Shown: positions 54,611-64,000 of the stretch, piece by piece
How the letters are laid out: the number at the start of each line of letters is the position of its first letter
Numbering within the stretch: the first letter of the stretch is position 1
Assembly: GCA_028564705.1 (NCBI GenBank)
Contig: JAPXFQ010002811.1
Coordinates: 1,984,001 to 2,048,000, forward strand
Source: Apricaphanius iberus
Lineage: Eukaryota; Chordata; Actinopteri; Cyprinodontiformes; Aphaniidae
Length of the DNA stretch: 64,000 nt
Reading direction: 5' to 3'
The notes under the pieces: generated by a model
The model's database searches: none
What the model saw: only the letters and a program-made list of their open reading frames with translations
What the model was told of the DNA's origin: nothing
Made by a program: the position numbers and the translations under genes

Positions 54611-55516
54611 TTAGTTACTCTTTGTAATCTGCTATAAAATGGACAAACCCAAAATGGGTGAGAGGTCAGTGTTGCTGATGACCCGTTGAAAGTGATGCAA
54701 AAAAAGGTGAGAATTAGGGATTTGAAGGAAAGACATTCCAGAAACATGTTAATTAATTTTTTTATTTACAAGTAAAAACAAGAAAAAGTTGACAAGAGTG
54801 TTTGTTTACAACAACAAAATCATTTTTTTAAATACAACTATTACTTTGCTTTCACAAAGTTTCTTTGCACTCTGCCCAGATCAGATTAGTTTTATTTAAG
54901 ACGCACATAAAATGAAAAAAAAACACAGCCTTTGTCAAAGCCAAGGCCCAACATTTAAAAAAAAAGCACTAAATGCTTAATTTAAGCCGCAACTCAATCT
55001 GGCCTTTAAAAACACATCAATATGATGCAAAAAATAGGAAAAGAATAGTAAGAAAGCTGATCAGTAAGAAAAAAGTAACACATATGTTGTGGCAGATTTG
55101 TGGTTCAACTAAAGCCGTTCTCATTGAGAACTATAATAAACAGATTTTCTGACAAAGTAGGCTTTTCCACTTATTAATGCCTGCACCTTACCTCCCTGTC
55201 ATTCATTCATCTACTCATTTTTAAATGTAAGGCATGTGAAATCCAGGAGAAATGTGATTAATAGCTAGGAATCTCAGCATCGGTTTCCAAATCAGCTGCA
55301 AAACTTAAATACGTTAAATCTCGTTATAAAATCACAGAACCACTGATGGGAAGGTCCAGCCCATTAGAATAATCCACTTCCTCTTGTGTGATATTTTGAG
55401 ATGTGAACTCGGTCTGAGCTTGTCTCGGTTATGTTTTTGTAACGATCAGTCTTTGCATGGATCCAGAAAAAACACACCATGCATTCTGTGGGGGACAACT
55501 ATCTTATGCATGGGTT
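54611..55516. other. spacer and probable 3' UTR of ATP8B2
   Basis: AT-rich, A-run-containing sequence without exons. A minus-strand AATAAA (TTTATT near 54764) could end the ATP8B2 transcript. Confidence 0.35.
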
Positions 55517-58500
55517 TTACTTGAGGTGGGGGGTTTCTTCAGCATCACATGGTGGGCCTGGGCTGTTGGATGCACTGGCACATCCCCTTCGACCGAACAG
55601 AGCTTCCTAGGGAGAAGGGAAGGATATTAAATGATTAATGCTTGAAAAAAAAAAGGCATTACTATATTTTTTATGGTAAAAAGAAGAGAAAATAGCAGCT
55701 GACCTGCACAGTCCCCAGAGAGATTGTCCAGCCTCCAGGCGAGCCTGTTCTGGCTGCAGCAGATGTAGAGCTGTCAGTAGGGGCGCCCTGAGCAGAGGCC
55801 CGAGGTTCAGCTGGTTTTAAGGCTGCTGGATGTGATGATGAAGACAGGACAGTTATCGTGTCTCTTTCCTCCTCGATTGGTGTTTCTTGTGAGCCTCCCA
55901 GAACAGAAGAAGAGTTTGATGGAGCAGGACCCGTCACGGACACGTTACTGGGTGCCGGGCTGCACTCTCCGGAGGTGCTCGGAGGAGTGTGATTGTTTTT
56001 CTTCCTGCGAAGGGTTTCAATCCAGCTAGAGCTGTGTTTGGAGGCAAAATTGGCCAGTGCCAAAGAGGAGAGCCTCATGTTTTTTCCCGAGGTGATGAGC
56101 TCTCCAAAGCCTTCCTGGTGGGAGAAGGCATAGCCTGACCTCCTGGAACCACCTCGGGCGCCGAGGCGGCCCTCAGAGACGCTGCCCGTGCCGCGCCAGG
56201 CCCCTCCAATGCTGCGACCTGGAGGTTTCCGCCTCTTCTGCCTCACCAACTGAGTGTAGCGCACCTACAGATGTGCCAAAAGACAGGAAAACTGACATCA
56301 CTGTTTATAATTTAGACATAAAAATTGTTACCAAACACAAAAGAAAAAGTGTTAATTGGATTATTGAGGAAATACATTAATATTTTAACTACAAATTTTT
56401 TGAGTAGGTGTTGGGTTTTGCTTTCAGTTCCAGTTTTAGTCAATGCGGAATCCAAACGCTGAACTATGGATTAAGAAGTACGTTTTAGTCACTCTCATCA
56501 AAACTCCAAACTGTAGAGAGGCTAATTTCAAATCAAAGAGGAAACTTGTCATAGCACGTTGGCAGCAGCTTCGCTTGACTGGCCTATACCCGCCCCTCCA
56601 AGTCAAAGCCTAAACTCATTTTTGAAAAGCAGCTCTTTTCATTAGGTCACTATAAGTCAATATTTGCCGAGCATTCAGGTGCAGGCATGTTTTCCCTTAC
56701 GCAGTAAATGACTTAAACTGATTTCAAACGGACATATTGGGAATACACTAGCTCATGTTGCAATGTGGATGAAAACATCATTTCTGGAAACTTTGTGCTT
56801 TCTCACCGTGTCTGAGAGCTGAGGCTTGAGGTCCAGCTTGAGGAAGCGGAATACCAAAACTGGAACTACACATATTGCTGTTGCCAGTGTAATAGTTAAC
56901 CACACAACTGGCTGCAATAGTGTGTTCTGGGCACTCCCTGTACTCAGAAAACACACATACAGAGACAAACGTGAGCACTCATCTTTTGAAATGTAAAAAA
57001 TCTTTCATGATGTCACTATTGGAAATGATTCGACAGGAAAGTTAGTTCTTAAAATAATAAATGCTTTTTTCCCCCCTAATACATATATATGCAGTTACTA
57101 TTTAAGATGCTTACTATATAATACAGATTCATAAAAATGTAAATACTCATCTCACATTTGAAGACATGAACATTACATTTTTAGAGGTAGACTGCCTTGA
57201 AATTTTACACATTTTAGGATGTTACAACAAACTTCAGAATATTTTACCAGTGTTTGAGTTTTCTGTCTGTCCAACACAAAGTGGGGCATAAATGTGAGAT
57301 GTAGAAAAAAAATAATATGTAGTCTTGCTTAAATAAATGAAAAGCTGAGAAGAGTGACATACATTTATATAAAGCTGACCGTACTCCCCTAAAAAACACT
57401 GCCAACCACCAAAAAGATACTAAGAGGTTTGTTAAACAGAATTAGAAAACAAACAGCATGACAGCTAAACAAGCTAAACGAGCTAAACAAAGGGCAATTC
57501 TCGAAGAAAACCTGTTAGAGGTTGCAAAAGACCAGGGGTCCCATTTATAAAGCTTGCTTACTCACAAAACGCGGTCTGAAAACTACATAAGCAACTTTAA
57601 ATGCAAAGTTTGGGATTTTTAGAAAAAACTTGGCAGAAAAAATGTGTGCAATTTTAAACACACTAAGGATCTTGTTACGCACTTTTTGGACACGGAGGCA
57701 CTGACAGCGCAGCAGGACGGATACCAAAATTGTGAATGTAAGACACATTTTGAGGCTTGAAGAGCATTGCACACACAGATGAAAAACAAACAACACACAA
57801 ACCCGTCTATAGGAACTGAGAATAAAAATGAGAATTTGATTAAAAATATGTTGCATTTAAGAATGATGTTCATATGTATGTCTTCAGCAAATATGCTGCA
57901 GCGACCCAGCATTATTCTGCACAATGGATGCATTGGCACTCATTGAAGATTATTTTCTTATCATCAGGCACGCTGCTGCATCAATGCTGTGTCACCAGCA
58001 GCTTTTCCATTTATTTTATGACCCCAAATCAATATTTTTCATGGGTGATACTTTTTAAAAGTAGTTTTGAAGCACACCTTTTCACCAGGCTTTAAATATC
58101 TAGGAGAGCTTAAACTTATTATGTTCTAGTGTGATTTAGCATTATTTGTTTTAATTTGCTTTGATTCCAGTCTTACTGTTGCTACAAGAGAAAATCATAG
58201 CTTATAATTGAAACGTTATATTTAATGTTCTTATTGTTTCATCTCTTGTGCTGCTGCTTTTATTTTTTATTTATTTTCAAGTGATTTTTTGCTCTTGTCT
58301 TCAAACACATTTTTTGCAACTATATTTTTGTTTTTTTATGTGAAGCATTTGGCTTAGTAAAGCTCTATATACAGTAGATCAACATTGATTGATTGAAATA
58401 AAACAGTCTTCTCTGCCTCCGCATGCCTGCAGCTGTGTCTTTGCCGCCTCTCGGTTGCCATGGCTACCCGTGAAACAACCCATATTAGCCGTTTTAAGTC

Positions 58501-61500
58501 GATGCAGAATATTTACTAGACACTTTGCATTGCCCGTTTATGGCATAAAGTGGGTGTGTAGGAGGCGGGATATGATCCAGAAACTGCTCAGCACATTTCT
58601 ACGAAGAGTCTGATTTATAAAGTGGAGATGGCGTCCAGCTGTGCGTACGCCAAGTTTGATAGATCAGAAACCTACTAGACGTAAGTAAAAAAAGTTGCTG
58701 AGCTTAAGTACGGTTTTAGTGTTTTATAAATGAGACCCCAGAACAGTAACCCTAAATAAACAGCAACAACACCAATATATTTTAATTAAAGCAGACCCAT
58801 GTGTTGGAAAAACCAAGTCAAAATCTAAAACCTAATCCCAATTTAACATTTTTGGCAGACCTTGAAAATGGATGTTCAAAGATCTTCTCCATCCAATCTG
58901 GACAATTTTTCTCAGATTATTTAAAAAAAATGCATTATTCCAATTTTATTTCCAATTTAGAACAATAAACTACTTGTATTGGTCTCTAACATAAGAACCA
59001 AATAAAAGTCACTGAAGTTTGTAAAGTGACAAGGTGTAAGAAAGTTCAAAGTGTCTGACATTTTTTTGAGGGGCAGTGTACATTGGAGGCCAAAGAAAAA
59101 AGCAGGGGAACCAACCTACAAAGCGGAACTGATTGGGAAAGATCCTGAAGAGGGTCTGGCTGTGCAGTGCTAACATGATGGCGAAATAGGAGCCCACAGA
59201 GCCCCAAACGAACATGTGGTTAAAGACCGTCCAGAAGCCTGTATCTAGAGCGATCTGCGAACAAAAGGAACCATGATTATACAACAACAGAGGAGAAAAC
59301 AACTGTAGAATAAGCTAACTCTAAAAAAAAGTCTCTCACCTGTACACTGACAACAATTACCAGGGCTGTTGCCGTTGCGACGGCGAATGTCTGGTAGTCG
59401 GCGAGGGGCACTCCGTTGCTCTGAGTGGCATTAGACAGCACGGCGTAGGGGACAAAAAAAAGCACCACTGAGGTGTAGATGCCCTGGGCAATGCAAATGA
59501 AGAACTCCTTCTTGTTGAAGAGGAGGTTGAGCTGCCCGGGCTCATACAACTTTGGATACTGCAGACTTCTGTGATCTGGAACATCCTGCCATAAAAGGGG
59601 AAACAAGAGATCTTATTTGCTAAAATAAGAGTGTGGATAACAGCTGATGGCTTGGTGGCTTAAGCAAAATGCAAACACAAGCAAGTATTAACCTAATGCA
59701 GAACACAAATTATGCACACTGGAGAACTATACAATATGCGGGAACATTTAAAGATGAATTAATGGTACAAGGTAGTAAATGAAAAAGACCTGGTCAAAAA
59801 CCCCCATGGCCAGCACAGGGAGTGAGGTGTACACAATGTTGTAGAGTGTGATGAAGTACTGATCATACACCGTCTACAACAAAAAGAGACAAACATACTC
59901 ATAAGGGGAAAATAACAGCTAATACCCTCCCAGTACCCGTTGTTCTTAACGCAATGTTCTGCCCGTACCTGGGCAGAGAAGCCACAGAAGAAGCCGAACC
60001 AGAAATGCACCATGGTGAAGGCAAAGTTCTTGTAGAAGAAGTAGCAGAGGAAACGGCACATGCGTAGGTAGGACCAGCGGCCGTGGACCAGCAGGAGGCG
60101 CTGGAGGAAGCGGAACTGGGCAAAGGAGTAGTCGCTGGCAAGCACGGCCTGGATCCCCTCCTGGCCGGAGATACCGACTCCAATATGAGAACCTGTAGGA
60201 AAAAAAAGACACAAACTAACAGATGTAGCTCGAAACGTTTCATATCCAATTATTCAAACTTACTTAGATCACTCTGTGTTTTAACAATGCCCACCACAGG
60301 GCCACAATTCTTACTAACTACTATTAAGTAATCAACAAAATCTCACACATGTATCAACTAGACTAATATAGGCTTCAGCTTCACAATTTGTTTTACACTG
60401 TTGTACATCAAAAACTTTATGGCCATAGGAGCAAAATTATGTGAATTACATCAAGTTTCTTCAACTTAATCTAAAATCAACTGCTAGGTTGTTGAAACAT
60501 GGACAAAATTGGGTGTTCCAGTAAGAAAACGATCCCAAATATACATCATGATTCGTTTTGAATGGAAAAGGACGGCTACCTTCATTATTCTGTAGTGGTC
60601 GTGATAATAAACCTGACTATCCTTAAAAGCCAGCCATGAGCCTAAAAACCAACCTAATTGAATAATTTAAATGAAGCAATTCTGCCATTAGTAGCCTAGA
60701 GGTCAAATATCCAGCCAGAGTTGTACTAGAAGCTTATCGACAGCTAAATAAGTGTTGTTTCATTTAATCAATGCCAATGAGAGGATGTAAACTTATGGCC
60801 AGAACTGACATAAACTGTTGAACATTTGAACTTAATAATGTTTTCATGATAATTCATTATCAGTTAATAGTTTGCTGATGGTTGAAACTCATCAAATAAA
60901 CATTTTGGTTTTAGATATTTTCATATATCTAGTTTTACCTGGCCTTTCCTTTCCCTGTGGCTTGATATTTTTAAGATAAACTTACAAATATTCTAACACG
61001 CCTCTTCTAAAAAATATGAAACATTCCTTTCAATTTTTGTTTCTGAAAATACTTTTTCCCAATGATGAAGTTAATTCAGCCCTTTAAATCCTTAATTTGT
61101 GATGTTTATCAGTCTGTCAATATTTTCCTTCTCATCAAGCAAACATACATTTCTAGCCATGGCTATGTAGTTTGATGCCCCTCCCCGACAGCAGGAATGA
61201 CTATTTCCAAGTGCAAATTAAAAAAAGCTCCAATCAAAACTATTAAACACCTTTTATCTCATTTATGTTGAGAAAACATATATTTTTTCTAGAGAATTTG
61301 ACACAAGTAATCACCGGATGAGAACAAACCACACCCATCACTATTGCACTGATAGCGTTTCTGCTTTAGTCTTGCACAAATCCATTTCATGCACATGCAG
61401 ACAAACCAAACCCCAAAAATGGTGCAATCCAAAGGACAAACAGAAACAAAGCTGAGTTAACTGGTAACAAATCTGTTTCTCCATGTAATTAAAAATGCTA

Positions 61501-63047
61501 ATAGCTTTGAGACTGCTTATCCGTACTATTGCTGAAATGCATTTTAAAGTTTTGCATATTGGTCAGTTTATAATATCACTACACTCAATCCAGACAGTAG
61601 AAACCAATGTCTAACCTCATTAAAGCAATGCAACTAGCGCAACAGACATTTCACCATTGCTTATGTCAGAGGTTGAAACACCATGTATGTAAACAACTCC
61701 ACCACTTCTGGTGAGAATTTCCACTTCTTCAAGGTAGACAGGGCCGTCACATGAATCTTTTATTTCTCTGCAGTAATGCTGCTAGGGGACCTCTCTCCTC
61801 ACAGACTGGACCCTTCAGCACAACTCACTTTTTATCATGCTGACGTCGTTGGCGCCATCTCCTATAGCCAGAGTGACGGCCTTCTTATGTTTCTTGATGA
61901 GCTCCACCACCTGAGCTTTCTGCAGCGGAGTGACTCTGCAGCAGATAACTGCTTTGCACGCACATGCCGTCGACACAAACTCAGCCTCCATGTCTGCCTC
62001 AAGTGCATGTGCCTGTCAAAGTGCAAGAAGAGATTAGAAGTTTATGGAAATGGTCACAGTTAAAGATGCAGAAAGTGATGCAAATGACTGCAAAAATATG
62101 CCGTGTGTTTAAATCTGATTTTAATGTGTCATGGTGTGTTATTCTTACCAAACTATGACCACTGATTATGAGGGCAAACTCCCCTGTGATGTTGTCCATG
62201 TCGCCAGAGGCAGACGTAGGGACAGAGGGGCAAGGCAGTGGTTTCGATCCACCTCCTGTTGTACCATTTCCTTCTTGGCCATCCTTCAACCCATTACCCA
62301 TGAAGCGTGCCTCAGCCCAGCCCTCCATGCCTTCATCTTTCCCTCCATCTTTAGCTCGGGACAGCTGGATCATCTTCTCCCTCGCCCTCCTGAAACGCAA
62401 GGATAAGGAACTCAACGTAAAGAGGACTTACTCATTTATTCTTAAGTCACTGAACTCTGGCTCAGATGTTCAGACATAAACAACCCCCAGCCAAAGGGAT
62501 AAGCCAGTGTTGAGGAACATAACAGACAATTTAGCCAATGCTGCATTTTAATTTGGGGAGCTAAAGGCCAATGAATCGCTCAGGTCCTGTTAAGATTTTT
62601 TATTTGCATATAAAAGCACTGACTTTGCAATACTGGTGCATATAGTATATAGGTCTAATGCTTATTTTTCCCCCTTAGCTTATCTACTTTCCTCCCTTTT
62701 TAAGCAAAGACTGGGCAGTAAGATGGTTTAACCTAACCTAATCTAAACTGACCTGATAAAACTAAAGCAAAGCTGAGCTAACCTAAGCAAAACAATAAAG
62801 GAAAAACCCACATAGCTTAACTAAGATAAGCAAAGGAGAGCTTGGTTAGCTAAAGCAAAACAAATCAACACAAAACAACTGGAACTTCTTATTTTCCATA
62901 AGAAAACAGCTGTATTTTGAAGTCTATAGACAACAACTGACCTGAGTTCTTGTCGTACACTCTGAACAGTGTGTCCACCGATGATGAACACTTCACTCAT
63001 ATCATCCGTCAGCATTTTACACGAGTAGCCTATGTTGACTGCTGTCT
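55517..63047 (-). CDS. atp8b2: phospholipid-transporting P4-ATPase, ATP8B2 type, 3' part
   Basis: Flippase that moves phospholipid from the outer to the inner leaflet, with a CDC50 partner. Exons in transcript order: 63047-62942, 62389-62149, 62012-61829, 60192-59969, 59873-59790, 59585-59340, 59254-59116, 56937-56807, 56264-55704 and 55606-55517 (TAA). All phases agree; about 667 residues are in the window and the start lies beyond 64000. Landmarks in order: [56 protein letters not shown], the P-domain hinge [49 protein letters not shown], then the last membrane helices and [29 protein letters not shown] in the tail is typical of ATP8B2. The tail after VRYTQL is about 216 residues, rich in Ser, Pro and Gly and longer than I recall for mammals. 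One donor (GTCTTT after 59790) is weak. Confidence 0.93.
57190..57535 (+). mobile_element. left part of a Tc1/mariner element split by an insertion
   Basis: Contains CCAACACAAAGTGGGGCATA near the left end and AACCTGTTAGAGGTTGC just before the break. The sequence resumes at 58739 with AACAGTAACCCTAAATAAAC, the decayed equivalent of the NDPKHT-coding block. It lies in ATP8B2. Confidence 0.6.
57536..58738. mobile_element. PIF/Harbinger-like DNA transposon nested in a Tc1 element
   Basis: The left end reads GGGTCCCATTTATAAAGC and the reverse complement of the right end reads GGGTCTCATTTATAAAAC, near-identical terminal inverted repeats. The flanks are CAG at 57533-57535 and CAG at 58739-58741, a perfect 3-bp target duplication. 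Length is 1203 bp. A pair of TACGCA/GCGTACG-type motifs lies inside. No intact transposase frame is visible. Confidence 0.7.
58739..59085 (+). mobile_element. right part of the split Tc1/mariner element
   Basis: Continues the Tc1 sequence interrupted at 57535, with CTCCATCCAATCTGGAC, TTGTATTGGTCTCTAACATA and a right end near GAGGGGCAGTGTAC. It ends about 30 bp from the donor end of the ATP8B2 exon 59254-59116. Confidence 0.6.
60193..61828. other. ATP8B2 intron, no further gene seen
   Basis: A 1.6-kb AT-rich intron between the exon ending SMIK and the exon starting SHIGVG. A stretch near 60480-60800 (AACATGGACAAAATTGGG, ACGATCCCAAATATACATC) resembles the decayed 3' part of another Tc1-like element. 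Otherwise nothing was recognised. Confidence 0.4.
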
Positions 63048-64000
63048 CTGTGTGAGACGAAGAAGGAGATCAGCACACACCATGCACGGTGTTTACAGCA
63101 CAAGTCTTTGGTTTTAATAATTTAACAAACTAAATTATCTGAGCACTTCTTGCTTTACTGCACTATGTGCTCTGTTGGGTGTCATTTACAACCATTACCT
63201 TGCTTTTGCCTCTACTATCCGTATTCATATCATTTAGTGGAAATACTGAAGTTATTGTAGCTGATTATTTTTAGCATGTGAATTTAATTTTATTTATCCA
63301 GATTCCAGTAAAAATACTCTGATGTGTGAGGATTAGACAGGTCTGTCACATTTCATTTTGAGCGCTAAAAGGTGTAGATAAATAGTTGAGATTAATAGTT
63401 GAGAACAAGTCCCTGCTGCTACTTTTATGAACACCAGTGGACAAATTAACTTGAAAACCACACTGTAAACCCTAATAAGTAGGCAGAACTTAAAAAAAGT
63501 TAGGCAATCAGTTGCCACATATTTTTTGAGTTCATAAACTCAGATATTTGAGTATGTCAAAGCTTAAATATTTGGATTTTATGTTAAATATATTTTCTAA
63601 ATAAAATTAAATTAAACTTACCGATTAAGCAAACTCTTCAGTACATGCAAATTTCATTTACAAGCTTCATACACAGATTTGGTTTACAGTACCCTTAAGT
63701 TATGTTACTGACATGCACTTTTATACGACATGAATTTATAGGTAACTCACATGAATACATTTAAATATTTATGCTCTTATATACATTAATTTTCAAGTGA
63801 TATAACAAGCAGAATAATAATTACTATGAATGTGGTACTACCATTGACACCACTTAAAATAAAACATATATATTTTCACAATGGGTATCTTAATACAACA
63901 GACTTCCAAGTCACTCATGGTGTCAAAAACATGCCCCTAAGCACCCTGGGAAATATGATAATTAGGTCACTCAAAATGTTTGGGTTACTTGTACTCAAAA
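63048..64000. other. ATP8B2 intron running to the window edge
   Basis: No exon matching the next upstream ATP8B2 segment (ending VLTGDK) was found in these 950 bp, so the window ends inside an intron. Confidence 0.5.

Noticed and set aside
61776..62158. Plus-strand frames antisense to ATP8B2 exons
   Set aside because: They mirror the conserved P-domain exon on the minus strand, with no separate evidence.

Overview
This is a 64 kb piece of a vertebrate nuclear genome, almost certainly a teleost fish. The genes are split into many short exons with GT-AG introns. The AT-rich introns and spacers are filled with fish-type DNA transposon remnants (Tc1/mariner, hAT, PIF/Harbinger-like, MITEs), a LINE and a solo LTR. 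The six protein-coding genes are recognisable from their translated exons, and I rebuilt the exon chains by hand from splice sites and reading phase. No tRNA, rRNA, CRISPR or prokaryotic features were seen.

Layout. (1) 1-3456, plus: 3' part of PSMD4 (proteasome ubiquitin receptor Rpn10), 5' end outside the window. (2) 6373-13537, plus: ZNF687, complete, 10 coding exons, 1278 aa, with a GC-richer promoter and a probable non-coding first exon at about 5800-5950. (3) 15926-30457, minus: a 27-exon gene for a 1117-aa secreted, GPI-anchored protein of the mesothelin/otoancorin/stereocilin superfamily, tail-to-tail with ZNF687. (4) 36906-40152, minus: RIIAD1, complete, 4 exons, 91 aa. (5) 41916-52667, minus: interleukin-6 receptor alpha (IL6R), complete, 10 exons, 606 aa. 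(6) 55517-63047, minus: 3' part of ATP8B2, a P4-ATPase flippase, 5' end outside the window.

Context. PSMD4, ZNF687, RIIAD1, IL6R and ATP8B2 all have human orthologues on 1q21, with PSMD4-ZNF687 and IL6R-ATP8B2 as immediate neighbours. The window is therefore a compacted, rearranged version of that synteny block, with the mesothelin-like gene as an extra. The genes do not form a pathway; they are neighbours by ancestry.

The points most worth a second look are: the mesothelin-like precursor, which has a signal peptide, a dibasic RKRR site and a GPI tail; a decayed second copy of its last exon just downstream; the roughly 120-residue low-complexity insertion inside the Ig domain of IL6R; a perfect 21-bp hairpin in an IL6R intron; a transposon inserted into another transposon with clean 3-bp target duplications; and a MITE abutting a splice donor. 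I saw no wholly new biological system. All boundaries are hand-read and not supported by transcripts.
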